Source: Candidatus Methanoperedens sp.
Lineage (GTDB): Archaea > Halobacteriota > Methanosarcinia > Methanosarcinales > Methanoperedenaceae
DNA: 64,000 bases
NCBI GenBank assembly: GCA_012026795.1
Contig: VEPM01000001.1
Span: 62,001-126,000 of the forward strand
Direction of reading: 5' to 3'
The position numbers were made by a program, and so were the translations under genes. Positions 7,660 to 16,325 of the stretch are shown in pieces. A model generated the notes under the pieces. It made no database searches. It was not told the origin of the DNA and saw only the letters and a program-made list of their open reading frames with translations. Within the stretch, counting starts at the first letter, position 1. Each line of letters starts with the position of its first letter.

Positions 7660-8262
7660 TTATTTTGCTGTATCCTGGTCTAACGATTCAATGCTCCGAT
7701 CCCAAACTCCTATATCAGATACTTTGGGTTCTGAACTTTGTTCAACTGATTTTACTGTTTCACTGTTCATGTCTATTGTAACTTTATAGTATTTACCTTC
7801 AATTTCAAAGGTAATAATTTTTGTATCAATTTTGTTCCCTGTTCCTGCCTGACCTATCCCTGACATCTTGTAATCCTTCCCCGCAATGAGTTCCTGAAAT
7901 CTACTATCTCTCTTGGCAATATCAAGCAATTTATTTCGCTCTAACTCATCCTTTGCTTGTACTTCCTCTATTTCTTCTTTTGTCAAGTTATGCACTCCGA
8001 TTATGTAGTTCGTTCTGCGGTCTGAAATACTCCATGTCCGTACCTCTCCTTCTGGTACTTCGGGCATAATGAAGGTCTGCACTACTTTACCATCTCTATC
8101 TATTACTACGCTGCCGTTCTGATCAACAACCGCTCTGAATACAACAGGCTTCTCCTGCAGCACTGTTCCTGCTCCTAAGGCACTTCCTATGCCTGCCAGT
8201 AATAATCCCATCACTGTCAGGCTGCCAATCAGTTTCAATCGGTCTTTAATTCTTTTCTCCAT
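7660..8262 (-). CDS. exported protein of unknown function
   Basis: 200 residues with an N-terminal signal or anchor segment (basic start, hydrophobic residues about 12-31, ending SALGAG). The mature part is hydrophilic and Lys/Glu-rich and has a central DELERNKLLDIAKRD helix and a C-terminal beta-rich section (KIITFEIEGKYYKVTID). I do not recognise a family; the last part resembles small beta folds that are common in exported archaeal proteins. Start ATG 8262 follows AGGTGAAAAGAAA. It precedes the membrane-bound wHTH gene by 31 bases and may be the ligand-binding or target partner of that regulator; this is inference from position. Confidence 0.6.
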   Translation of the reverse strand: MEKRIKDRLKLIGSLTVMGLLLAGIGSALGAGTVLQEKPVVFRAVVDQNGSVVIDRDGKVVQTFIMPEVPEGEVRTWSISDRRTNYIIGVHNLTKEEIEEVQAKDELERNKLLDIAKRDSRFQELIAGKDYKMSGIGQAGTGNKIDTKIITFEIEGKYYKVTIDMNSETVKSVEQSSEPKVSDIGVWDRSIESLDQDTAK

Positions 8263-8582
8263 TTTCTTTTCACCTCTATATATTTCGCAGCCACTTTTAG
8301 TGGCTCTGTTTTGTCTGTAGGTTGAAACACCATAAATATCATGTATATGAAACCAGTTTCCAACTGGTTGCCAATAATGTTTTGTAAAGAGTCATTCATA
8401 ATCGCATCGCATACTCTGCACTGTCAGCAACCCATAAAACCTAAGTATTACCTCAAATCTGGGTTTTTGTTAGTATCACAGAATCGGATAGTGGGACTGG
8501 ATCGCCTATCCAGCGTAAGAAATCTTCAATGTGTTCTTTTACCTCAATGATTTGGCACAGAAAATATAAGTTAAAGCCTATT
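8263..8582. other. intergenic stretch with a perfect hairpin
   Basis: No gene is supported. AACCAGTT (8351-8358) and AACTGGTT (8362-8369) form an 8-bp perfect stem with a 3-base loop, about 90-105 bases upstream of the minus-strand gene starting at 8262. It could be an operator for that gene or a transcript hairpin. Confidence 0.4.
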
Positions 8583-8614
8583 GCAAAAAATAAAATACGG
8601 GAGAGGTCTCCCGT
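8583..8614 (-). terminator. terminator of the exported protein gene 8628-9374
   Basis: Immediately past the stop codon on the minus strand, ACGGGAGA (8597-8604) and TCTCCCGT (8607-8614) form a perfect 8-bp stem with a 2-base loop. On the minus strand it is followed by ATTTTATTTTTT, giving a classical hairpin-plus-T-run terminator. Confidence 0.7.
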
Positions 8615-8627
8615 TTAATTTCCCTTT

Positions 8628-9374
8628 TCAATAAAACTGCCCTGAATGATAATCGATTCCGTTCTTATCAACTTGAACCTGTGACCATCCGTTAACGCTT
8701 GGATAGAATCTACTATCAAATCTGGCATTTGCATTGACAGTTCCAATTTGTGTATTCCACGATGCGCTGCTGCTGAATGCTCCTACACTCCAGCCTAGAG
8801 CTGTGTTAGAGTATGCACTTGAATCACTGGAGACATAGGTAACTTGCACACCAGGGTCGTAGTGGAAATAACCTGATGCCGTTAAGCTATACAGTACTAT
8901 TCCAAAGATATTTTTTGCTTCAATTGTAGTCCAGGTATGCTTGACAACGACCGATGTGATTTCTCCGCTGATTTTATAGAAGTCTTCATTAGTAATTCTG
9001 AGTGTCTGTGCCACCGCCTCTTCTGTATTATTTTGTACAGATTTAGTAGATAGTATCTCTTCCTTCTTTACAGAATTTAGAAGAGATGGGCTAAGCTCTT
9101 TTGTTTGTAAAGTGCTTCCATCGTTTATGATCTCCAGATATTTCACTACGTTTCCTTTTTTAAGGAAAAATATCTCATCGGTTATACCGTTAGAATTACC
9201 TGTAGCTAGTAATTTTATGGCATCCCAGGCAGTATTCTGGTAGTTATACGCTAACTCCGTTGAGTTTAGTGGGTTCGCCTGTGCGCTCGCTGCTGGCACA
9301 AACACCATGCTCAACAGCAACATTGCTGTGAAAAGTGTGCCCAGTGCCCTCCCTTTATGTTTCATTTTATTCAT
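8628..9374 (-). CDS. secreted protein of unknown function
   Basis: 248 residues from ATG 9374, chosen because GGAGG lies 6 bases upstream; the longer in-frame extension to 9416 has no such site and would put 14 residues before the signal peptide. The signal peptide (MNKMKHKGRALG, then hydrophobic to SAQA) has a clear cleavage site. The mature protein has an alpha-rich N-half and a C-terminal Ser/Tyr/Gly-rich beta domain (residues about 170-248) with repeated aromatic residues (WSVGAFSSSASW, YPSVNGWSQVQV), resembling the beta-sandwich ends of secreted Firmicute and archaeal hypothetical proteins. No enzyme motif is visible. It has its own terminator, so it is probably expressed alone. Confidence 0.65.
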   Translation of the reverse strand: MNKMKHKGRALGTLFTAMLLLSMVFVPAASAQANPLNSTELAYNYQNTAWDAIKLLATGNSNGITDEIFFLKKGNVVKYLEIINDGSTLQTKELSPSLLNSVKKEEILSTKSVQNNTEEAVAQTLRITNEDFYKISGEITSVVVKHTWTTIEAKNIFGIVLYSLTASGYFHYDPGVQVTYVSSDSSAYSNTALGWSVGAFSSSASWNTQIGTVNANARFDSRFYPSVNGWSQVQVDKNGIDYHSGQFY

Positions 9375-9472
9375 GTTTTTCCTCCTTATTTTTATTCCTC
9401 GCCTCATCAGGCACAACTGCGCAAGCTTTAAGTGACCCCAAAGCGTACCAAACCATGCCTTCGGGCAAGTCT

Positions 9473-9509
9473 TGGGGTTCAGTTGCTCTTGTGGAACTGC
9501 TGAACCCCA
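9473..9509. other. inverted repeat in the 282-bp gap before the PHA operon end
   Basis: TGGGGTTCAG (9473-9482) and CTGAACCCCA (9500-9509) form a 10-bp perfect stem, with CAGTT/AACTG extending pairing inside the loop. A further GACCCCAA (9434-9441) could pair alternatively with the left arm, so two folds are possible. It lies upstream of the secreted protein gene at 8628-9374 (minus strand), in a position where a leader structure or operator would be. Confidence 0.35.
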
Positions 9510-9656
9510 TACTCTGGGCTATGCTTTAGCGTATATTTAATCTTCGTAAACGGGCTAAATTATCCTTAACGGCTTGGAAAATTTCAGAGAAAGGGCAAAG
9601 CTTGTTGATATTATTCGGATTAAACTTTAAGGATAGGTAAGCTGTTTTTCAGATTT

Positions 9657-10514
9657 TCAGATATAAAGCCCTCCATTAATATCAATAACCTGCCCTGTTA
9701 TGTAATCTCCTTCATGCGATGCCAGGAATGCAACAGTTCCTGCGACTTCGGATGCTTTCCCGAGTCTTCCAAGCGGGATCCTGGCAACGACCTTTTCCAT
9801 TGCCTCGGCAGACATGCCTTTTACCATATCCGTTTCAATGAACCCTGGCGCTATTGCGTTCACAGTGACACCTTTTCCCGCGAATTCCCTGGCAAGCGCT
9901 TTTGTCAAACCTATCATCCCGGCTTTGGATGCAGCGTAATTTGTCTGCCCGAAGTTACCCATCCTGCCTATGACAGATGAAATATTCAATATCCTGCCAT
10001 ACTTCCTTTCAAGCATTCCGTCTATGAATGCCTTGGTGCAGTAAAAAGTACCATCGAGATTCACTGATAAGACATCACTCCACATATCAGGCGTCATTTT
10101 AACGAAGGATTTATCCCTCACGATCCCTGCATTATTGACAAGGATATCCACCTTCCCGAATTTCTCAATAACCTCTTCACGCATTTTGTTTACCTGCCCG
10201 GGATCGCTCACATTCGCCTGGCACATGCAGGAATGGCATCCTTTTGATTCTATCAGGTCAGATATCTCCTTTGCATGTTCCTTACAATCCATTTTCCCGA
10301 TCTTTTCAGTAATTTCTCCCAGGGAATCTGCCATTCCCATGCGGTCTATCAACTTTGAAACCATCTGGGCATGATCTTTTGTATTCTGGTAGTTAATAAC
10401 AACATCAGCCCCTTCCTCCGCGAGCTTTATTGCAATTGCACGACCGATCCCCCTTGAACTCCCTGTTACAAGAGCCACTTTATTTTCCAATTTTCCTTTT
10501 CTATTTCCCTTCAT
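9657..10514 (-). CDS. SDR-family 3-oxoacyl/acetoacetyl-CoA reductase with an inserted segment
   Basis: A short-chain dehydrogenase of the FabG/PhaB type: nucleotide-binding VTGSSRGIGRAIA, NNAG at the end of beta-4, catalytic Ser in NISSV, YAASKAG for Tyr and Lys, and the C-terminal TGQVIDINGG. It should reduce acetoacetyl-CoA to (R)-3-hydroxybutyryl-CoA for PHA synthesis. At 285 residues it is about 40 longer than usual. The extra part (about residues 46-90) appears to be an internal duplication of a helix: KDHAQMVSKLIDRMG is echoed by KEHAKEISDLIESKG, followed by a Cys-rich CHSCMC. Start ATG 10514 follows AGGTGA, which overlaps the phaA stop. It is the last gene of the PHA operon. Confidence 0.85.
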   Translation of the reverse strand: MKGNRKGKLENKVALVTGSSRGIGRAIAIKLAEEGADVVINYQNTKDHAQMVSKLIDRMGMADSLGEITEKIGKMDCKEHAKEISDLIESKGCHSCMCQANVSDPGQVNKMREEVIEKFGKVDILVNNAGIVRDKSFVKMTPDMWSDVLSVNLDGTFYCTKAFIDGMLERKYGRILNISSVIGRMGNFGQTNYAASKAGMIGLTKALAREFAGKGVTVNAIAPGFIETDMVKGMSAEAMEKVVARIPLGRLGKASEVAGTVAFLASHEGDYITGQVIDINGGLYI

Positions 10515-10518
10515 AAAT

Positions 10519-11697
10519 TCACCTTTTGACTACAATTGCAGCGCCCATCCCCCCACCGATACATAGCGTTGCAAGACCATTCGTACCATTTTTTCGTCTT
10601 AATTCATGCACAAGTGTGACAAGTATTCTTGTCCCGCTTGCACCTATTGGATGTCCGAGCGCAATAGCGCCGCCATTCACATTGACTTTATCAGTACTCC
10701 AGCCCATCTCCCTGTTCACTGCAATGCTTTGCGCTGCAAACGCTTCGTTTGCTTCTATGAGATCAAGCTGGCTGACAGAAATATCCGCCCGCTGCAAAGC
10801 TTTTTTGCTTGCACTGATCGGGCCTGTTCCCATAATATCCGGGGACACACCTGCGGTACCATAACCTTTGATAGTAGCCAGTATTTCCAGGCCTTTTTCC
10901 TTTGCTTTTTCTTCTGACATAAGAAGCACTGCCGCTGCCCCGTCATTGATGCCTGATGCATTTCCAGCTGTCACAGTCCCGTCCTTTTTAAAGGCGGGTT
11001 TGAGCTTTGCAAGAGCCTCTTTTGTTGTCCCGAACCTGGGGAATTCATCTGTATCAAATAGAACAGGCTCACCTTTTGGCTGCGGGGCAGGAACAGGAAC
11101 TATCTCATCCTTGAACTTCCCGCCTTTAATGGCAGCTTCAGCTCTCTTCTGGCTTTCTGCCGAGAGCTCATCCTGCTCAGCCCGGGAGATACTAAATTTT
11201 GTTGCTATGTTCTCGGCTGTGACACCCATGTGATAATTATTGAAAATATCCCAGAGACCATCGTGTATCATTAAGTCCACAAGCTCTTCATTTCCCATCT
11301 TGGCTCCCCAGCGCGTTTTCCTTGATGCATATGGGGTTGTGGACATTGATTCTGTCCCTCCTGCCAGGATAACATCGGCGTCACCGAGCATGATCGCCTG
11401 GGTTCCCAGGATAACCGATTTTAAACCTGAACCGCATACCTTATTTACGCTGAATGATGGAACCTCATCAGGGATGCCTGCTGTTATTGCTGCCTGCCTT
11501 GCCACATTTTGTCCATGGCCTGCAGAGAGCACATTTCCCATTATGACTTCATTCACTTCACTCCCTGATGTTTCCGATCTCTTCATAGCTTCCTTCAGTA
11601 CCACCGAACCAAGCTGCACCGGGCTTATCTCTTTCAGGCTTCCCCCGAACTTTCCTATCGCTGTACGTACAGCAGATACTATAACGACATTATTCAT
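10519..11697 (-). CDS. phaA: acetyl-CoA C-acetyltransferase (beta-ketothiolase)
   Basis: Condenses two acetyl-CoA to acetoacetyl-CoA, the first step of PHB formation. All thiolase landmarks are present in the 392-residue protein: nucleophilic Cys in [11 protein letters not shown] (about residue 88), [12 protein letters not shown], the His motif [16 protein letters not shown] (about 345), and the second Cys in CIGGGMGAA (about 378). The length is standard. Start ATG 11697 has GAGG upstream. It is 22 bases downstream of the preceding SDR gene and 4 bases upstream of the next, in one operon. Confidence 0.92.
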   Translation of the reverse strand: MNNVVIVSAVRTAIGKFGGSLKEISPVQLGSVVLKEAMKRSETSGSEVNEVIMGNVLSAGHGQNVARQAAITAGIPDEVPSFSVNKVCGSGLKSVILGTQAIMLGDADVILAGGTESMSTTPYASRKTRWGAKMGNEELVDLMIHDGLWDIFNNYHMGVTAENIATKFSISRAEQDELSAESQKRAEAAIKGGKFKDEIVPVPAPQPKGEPVLFDTDEFPRFGTTKEALAKLKPAFKKDGTVTAGNASGINDGAAAVLLMSEEKAKEKGLEILATIKGYGTAGVSPDIMGTGPISASKKALQRADISVSQLDLIEANEAFAAQSIAVNREMGWSTDKVNVNGGAIALGHPIGASGTRILVTLVHELRRKNGTNGLATLCIGGGMGAAIVVKR

Positions 11698-11719
11698 TAT
11701 TTTGCCTCTACTTATTGAA

Positions 11720-12460
11720 TTATAATAACAGTCCGCCGTCTACGCTTATCACAGCACCGTTAATGAAACTTGCTTCATCCGAAGCCAGGAATAACAGTGT
11801 GTTCGCAACGTCCGCTGGAGTGCCAAGCCTCTTAAGAGGCGTCTTTTCCCTCATCATTTCAAGTATTTTTTCAGGCACGGTTGCTGTCATCGGGGTATAT
11901 ATGAATCCCGGCGCAACCGCATTTACCCGTATGCCTTTTTTCCCCAGTTCCTTGGCAAGTGTCTTTGTCATACCCACTAAACCGGCTTTGGTTGCAGCAT
12001 AATTCGTCTGCCCTACATTACCATACAGGGCAACTATTGATGAAATATTTAAGATCACTCCGCTTCCCTGGGAAATCATTTGTCCGACAACTGCCTGGAT
12101 ACAATTAAAAGGTCCTTTCAGGTTGATATTTATAACTTTATCCCACTGTTCTTCTGTCATTTTCACTACAAGAGCATCCTGGATAATCCCGGCATTATTT
12201 ATTAATACATCTATTCTGCCATATTTTGCTACTGTTTCTATCACGACCTGCTTTGCTTGTTCCCTGTTGGAAACATCGAGTCTTGCAAAAAAAGCCTCCC
12301 CTCCTGCATTTTTTATTAATTCGACCGTTTCTGTCCCTCCGTTTTCATTTACATCTGCAATTACGACTTTAGCGCCTTCTTTTGCAAACAAAATCCCGGT
12401 CTCTTTACCGATTCCGCTTCCACCTCCGGTGATAATCACTACTTTATCTTTTACCCTCAT
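11720..12460 (-). CDS. phaB: acetoacetyl-CoA reductase (SDR family)
   Basis: A compact 246-residue SDR of the FabG/PhaB type: [16 protein letters not shown] for nucleotide binding, NNAG, NISSIV with the catalytic Ser, NYAATKAG with Tyr and Lys, and ISVDGGLLL at the end. It is the second ketoreductase of the operon and has the normal length, so it is the better candidate for the housekeeping PhaB. The start overlaps the end of phaC by 17 bases, which implies coupled translation. Which of the two reductases prefers NADH or NADPH cannot be read with confidence. Confidence 0.88.
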   Translation of the reverse strand: MRVKDKVVIITGGGSGIGKETGILFAKEGAKVVIADVNENGGTETVELIKNAGGEAFFARLDVSNREQAKQVVIETVAKYGRIDVLINNAGIIQDALVVKMTEEQWDKVININLKGPFNCIQAVVGQMISQGSGVILNISSIVALYGNVGQTNYAATKAGLVGMTKTLAKELGKKGIRVNAVAPGFIYTPMTATVPEKILEMMREKTPLKRLGTPADVANTLLFLASDEASFINGAVISVDGGLLL

Positions 12461-13607
12461 GTAATTCCTTCTTTGATTTTCTTTTAGATGTCTTATTTTT
12501 AATATTGGGTCCGGGAGTTATTTCTTCATCAAGACCTGACCTTGGGGTTAACCATTTTGAGATCCGGGGGCAGACTTCTTTCTGGGATTTTGATCCCACG
12601 AATATGCCTATATGACCTGTGGGAAAAACCACCATCTCTTTTTCTTTGCTTGATACAGCATCATTGAGCGGTATACTTGCTTCGTTTGGTACAAGATGGT
12701 CAGTTTCTGCCATTACATTGAGAAGAGGCATGGTTATGTTTTTCAGATTGATCTTTTTTCCATCGAGTTCAAACTTGTTCTGTATTAGCAGGTTTTTCTG
12801 GTAACCGTCTTTAAAGAACTGCCGGAATGCTTCGCCAGCCTGGTCAGGGCTGTCGAAGATCCATTTTTCCATTCTCAAAAAGTTCTTCACTGTTTCTTCG
12901 TTTCGGATAGTGCAAGCCTCATCGCCGGGTTTACATTCTATCCGGTCGAACATTCCCACATATTTGTCGATCATGAGCCTGAATGGGTCTGTCAATAAGA
13001 ATCCTGAATTCAGGAAATCTCCTGGTACTATCCCGTAGTAATCAACGATCTTATCAACGTCGAGATTTTTTGCCCAGATATGAAGAAGTCCTTTTTGTGT
13101 ATCAAAATTAACAGGCGCTACAAGTGTTATGAGATTCTTGACTTTTTCAGGATGTAACGCTGAATACATAACAGAAAAAGTCCCACCCTGGCAGATCCCC
13201 ATAAGTGTGATCTTATCCAATCCTGAACGCTTTCTTACTAAATCCACAGCATTATTTAAGTATCCGTTGACATAGTCATCTAATGTGAGATACCTATCCA
13301 TTCCGGAAGGGTATCCCCAATCAATGATATATACATCAAAACCATCATCTAATAGCTTCCTGACTACACTTTTATCCGGCTGAAGGTCAAGGATATAATA
13401 ACGGTTCACAAGAGCATATACCATCAATATCGGTACTGGATGGGTTTTCTCCACAGTTGGTAAAAAATGGAGAAGTTTCATTTTATCTTCAGTATAGATT
13501 ATTTCATGAGGTGTTGTGCCAACTGATATTTCTGGCAGTTTCAAAAGTATTTGAAATCCGCTCATTAATTTACTGTATTCCTTTTCTATTGAACTAAGTT
13601 CATACAT
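12444..13607 (-). CDS. phaC: class III poly(R)-hydroxyalkanoate synthase catalytic subunit
   Basis: PhaC polymerises (R)-3-hydroxyacyl-CoA to PHA at the granule surface. The alpha/beta-hydrolase fold carries the synthase lipase-like box GICQGG with nucleophilic Cys (about residue 139), Asp in ETDHLVPNE (about 300), and His in GHIGIFVG (about 336). The 387-residue length and the adjacent PhaE genes identify class III. The protein ends in a Lys-rich tail. It follows phaE by 27 bases in the transcript. PHA storage is well documented in Methanoperedens and uncommon in other methane archaea. Confidence 0.93.
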   Translation of the reverse strand: MYELSSIEKEYSKLMSGFQILLKLPEISVGTTPHEIIYTEDKMKLLHFLPTVEKTHPVPILMVYALVNRYYILDLQPDKSVVRKLLDDGFDVYIIDWGYPSGMDRYLTLDDYVNGYLNNAVDLVRKRSGLDKITLMGICQGGTFSVMYSALHPEKVKNLITLVAPVNFDTQKGLLHIWAKNLDVDKIVDYYGIVPGDFLNSGFLLTDPFRLMIDKYVGMFDRIECKPGDEACTIRNEETVKNFLRMEKWIFDSPDQAGEAFRQFFKDGYQKNLLIQNKFELDGKKINLKNITMPLLNVMAETDHLVPNEASIPLNDAVSSKEKEMVVFPTGHIGIFVGSKSQKEVCPRISKWLTPRSGLDEEITPGPNIKNKTSKRKSKKELHEGKR

Positions 13608-13634
13608 AATCTCGACCCCTTGGAAATTGAATGA

Positions 13635-14186
13635 TTATTTATTCCCGACTAATCCATCGATCCTGCCGGATAGTTCCTTTACCTGCTTTTTCAGGGAATA
13701 TAATTCCTTATTTAATTCATCTATATCGGATTTTGTCGGAAGGTTGGATGGTTTTAGATAATTTTCTTCAAGCATTTCCCGGTTATATTTTTGAACATCC
13801 AGGAAATTTGATGTGAATTTTCCCATATCCGAAGAGAAATGGCCTGATTTCATGAATTCTTTGAATGTTTCACTATATGATTCCATCCAGGAATTATAAA
13901 ATTCCTTATAACTTTCCGTACCTGTCTTGCCTTCTAAAGTTACCCTTTTTGCATTCATTCGCTTCATTGCTTCCATGGAAATATCCTGGAAATCGATGAC
14001 TGTATCCATCCATGATGAATATAGGCTAAAGAAAAGAGGAAAACCTTTATATATTTTTTCGGTTTTCTCCCGTAATGGCCCTACCGCTGGAACTTCGGAT
14101 ATCTTGCCTAAGGTTGCTTCATAAGTTTGTACCCACATGTCAAGAAATTCATGTGTGGATTCAAATTTTGTCTCTTCCATATTCAT
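13635..14186 (-). CDS. phaE: PHA synthase subunit PhaE
   Basis: PhaE is the non-catalytic partner needed for class III PhaC activity. The C-terminal half has the family layout: a KEFYNSWMESYSETFKEF helix, the YNREMLEENYLKPSNLP linker and a final coiled coil (TKSDIDELNKELYSLKKQ) that ends in SGRIDGL. I chose ATG 14186, which overlaps the stop of the upstream gene as ATGA; an in-frame upstream start at 14228 would create a 46-base overlap without benefit. From it the protein has 183 residues, short compared with bacterial PhaE (about 350), because the N-terminal repeat region is carried by the neighbouring gene. Confidence 0.82.
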   Translation of the reverse strand: MNMEETKFESTHEFLDMWVQTYEATLGKISEVPAVGPLREKTEKIYKGFPLFFSLYSSWMDTVIDFQDISMEAMKRMNAKRVTLEGKTGTESYKEFYNSWMESYSETFKEFMKSGHFSSDMGKFTSNFLDVQKYNREMLEENYLKPSNLPTKSDIDELNKELYSLKKQVKELSGRIDGLVGNK

Positions 14187-15277
14187 ACCTTTGTAGCGCT
14201 TGCCATACGGCTGAACGAATTCATCCACATTTTTGACATCTTGATCGATGTGTCCGAATAAGTCTGATATGCGCTTTTTACAGGTTCCATCATATCTTTT
14301 AATGGACCCACAAGAGGAACGCTTTCAAAGATATCTTTAGAAGTCTTTTCATACATATTTACCCAGAGATTATAGAACTCCTTAAAAGTTTCAGGATCAG
14401 TGGTCAGTTTCGACTGGTCTTTCATTTTTTCAGACATCTTTTCAAGTGCTTCCGTCCAGGATTTGAAGAGGTTTATACTGACATCAGTGCTCTCTTTAAG
14501 ATTATCCAGTATTTCTTTTGAAGGTGTCATTGTCTTGGGGTCAAACACCTTTGAAGAGGCTTCTTTGTAGGTATCAATCCACAAATCATAAAATTCTTTA
14601 TATGTTTCAGGATTCGCCTCACCTTTAGATAATTTTGCCATTTGATCTGAAAATTTTTTGATGGAATCATCTGATGGAGTATATAATTTAGAATACACTT
14701 CTTTGATTTGTTTTGCCATCTTCGCTATTGACTCCGAATAGAAGTCAGGTATCCCTGTATAACGTCCGAAAGCATTTCTCTGATATTTGATTGCAGGATG
14801 TTCATTGATATCATCGATAACTTTTTCATAAGTCTGCATCCAGCTATCATAAATCTCCTTGTATTGTGCAGGATCACTTCCGTTATTCAGGACATGCGTT
14901 GTCTTCTTTGAATTTTCCCCGAACTCCTGGATCCAGGACATATAAACTTTATTCGACTCATCTGCAATTTTAATAAAATCTTCGAGTGCTTCCCTTGGTG
15001 AGGAAATCTCGGCCTGAAAGATCTTACCATATGTATCATTATATGTTTTTATCCACTCTTCATAAAATTCTTTATATTTTATTGGTGAAGCGTTCATGGA
15101 CATATCTGCCATTTTCAAAGAATTATCTCCAACGAACTCTATAAACGGTTTATAAAGTTTAATGTTTGAGTCACTCCACAACTTTAAAAATTCGTTCGAA
15201 TTATCTACCCACAGGTTGATAGCATTCTTTACTTCACGCATTTCGTTTGCTAATTTCTCCTCACTTTCTTTAACCAT
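14183..15277 (-). CDS. PhaE-like/phasin-like protein built of four helical repeats
   Basis: The first gene of the PHA operon encodes a 364-residue helical protein with four copies of a motif of the form P-x-x-YKEFYxxWIxTYxxxxxKIF at about residues 66-86, 136-156, 219-239 and 297-317. The same motif occurs in PhaE next door, so this protein looks like a PhaE N-half expanded by tandem duplication. It probably coats granules or scaffolds PhaC/PhaE. No signal peptide or enzyme motif is present. Start ATG 15277 follows GGAGTGA. A PHA granule-associated role is inferred from repeat similarity and operon position. Confidence 0.75.
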   Translation of the reverse strand: MVKESEEKLANEMREVKNAINLWVDNSNEFLKLWSDSNIKLYKPFIEFVGDNSLKMADMSMNASPIKYKEFYEEWIKTYNDTYGKIFQAEISSPREALEDFIKIADESNKVYMSWIQEFGENSKKTTHVLNNGSDPAQYKEIYDSWMQTYEKVIDDINEHPAIKYQRNAFGRYTGIPDFYSESIAKMAKQIKEVYSKLYTPSDDSIKKFSDQMAKLSKGEANPETYKEFYDLWIDTYKEASSKVFDPKTMTPSKEILDNLKESTDVSINLFKSWTEALEKMSEKMKDQSKLTTDPETFKEFYNLWVNMYEKTSKDIFESVPLVGPLKDMMEPVKSAYQTYSDTSIKMSKMWMNSFSRMASATKV

Positions 15278-15618
15278 ATCTGTTTCACTCCATTTAATTT
15301 ATTTTATATCGATGGCAATAAAAATAGGCAATATACAATTAAATTATATAAGCCCCCATTTCGATGTTGTTTAATATTCATTATTATGATATATAAAGTT
15401 TTTTTCTTATATTAATAATGTAGAATTGCGGGTACAAAATCCATTGGTGTCAACGTAGTTAAAAAATATCATTAAATTTTATCTGTATCCCTTAAAAATT
15501 TTATAAAAAATTTAATTATTAATTTAACATTCGTCTTAAAATAATATTTACGTGATAAACTCTCTAAAGAGCGAAAACTATATGAATACCCGACAACAAT
15601 CATTTTTAGGTGAGTTAA
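15278..15618. promoter_or_regulatory. divergent promoter region between the PHA operon and a small gene
   Basis: A 341-bp AT-rich gap separates the minus-strand PHA operon from the plus-strand gene at 15619. TATA-like stretches occur on both strands: TTATATAATTT read on the minus strand (about 15350-15340) for the PHA operon and several TATA-like runs on the plus strand near 15390. I see no long inverted repeat that would mark an operator. Confidence 0.4.
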
Positions 15619-15951
15619 ATGGCAGTTAGTAAAAAAATCCCGGATGAAATATTTAATGAAAGGGCACAATATCTTGGTAATATAGATGAATTATTGTTTG
15701 AAATATATGATGAAGAAGTTCTTAGAAAAAATACCGGCACGCGGTCAGAATCTGCTCATATCTGGAAAATTGGCATTAATGACATTGCACAAAAGATCAG
15801 TGTTGCAGATCAGATTTTAGAAAACAAGGAATATCAGACATATATTGAATCGACACATCCGGAACAGATGTCAACAAGCAAAATCTCGGCTATTGAGAAA
15901 AAATCAATAGATGGGGAATTAAAGAAATTTAAACATATAAGTAACGTATAA
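15619..15951 (+). CDS. small protein of unknown function divergent from the PHA operon
   Basis: 110 residues, soluble and charged, with no Cys and no signal peptide; I do not recognise a family. A well-placed GGTGA before ATG 15619 and normal codon use support a real gene. Its divergent position upstream of the PHA operon, in the place where phasin regulators or phasins often lie in bacteria, makes a link to PHA metabolism possible but unproven. The stop codon falls inside a 16-bp tandem duplication. Confidence 0.6.
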   Translation: MAVSKKIPDEIFNERAQYLGNIDELLFEIYDEEVLRKNTGTRSESAHIWKIGINDIAQKISVADQILENKEYQTYIESTHPEQMSTSKISAIEKKSIDGELKKFKHISNV

Positions 15952-15974
15952 AATTATTAACGTATAAAATTATT
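15943..15974. repeat. 16-bp tandem duplication across a stop codon
   Basis: AACGTATAAAATTATT occurs twice head to tail (15943-15958 and 15959-15974). The first copy holds the stop codon of the upstream gene; it is a simple recent duplication between two convergent genes. Confidence 0.85.
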
Positions 15975-15977
15975 AAC

Positions 15978-16316
15978 CTATTCAACTTCTAAACAATAAA
16001 TCCATTCGGAAAGGGGTATACAATTTTCAGGAATACATTCCAGAGAGCAGCCAGTGCATGGTGAAAACAAGTCCTTGGTCATTAATAAATTGAAATTCTT
16101 TGCTTTTTTTTCCTTTTTTACGATGGCTTTGAGCAGGTAGGTCTTGTTCCCTTTTGAGGAATCCTGTTCTCTTGTGATCAATCCGTCTTTTTCGAGCTTT
16201 GTGACAATCCTCGAACATTTACTGCTATCTATTTTGGCGTTTTTCCATAGTTCGTTCTGGAAAATGCCGTTTTTCTTTGATTGTATCAGCTTCAGGATCT
16301 TTTCTTCAATCTCCAT
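15978..16316 (-). CDS. winged-helix regulator with a C-terminal four-cysteine cluster
   Basis: The 112-residue protein starts with a MarR-like winged helix (residues 1-68: NELWKNAKIDSSKCSRIVTKLEKDG as the helix-turn-helix, quoted parts WKNAKIDSSKC and RIVTKLEKDG; wing REQDSSKGNKTYLL). The C-terminal 30 residues carry CTGCSLECIPENC, a compact Cys set that could bind an Fe-S cluster or zinc. That layout suggests a redox- or metal-responsive transcription factor. It is the last gene of a minus-strand run with an Sm-like protein, a DmrX-like flavoprotein and purC. Confidence 0.75.
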   Translation of the reverse strand: MEIEEKILKLIQSKKNGIFQNELWKNAKIDSSKCSRIVTKLEKDGLITREQDSSKGNKTYLLKAIVKKEKKAKNFNLLMTKDLFSPCTGCSLECIPENCIPLSEWIYCLEVE

Positions 16317-16325
16317 TCTATTCCC

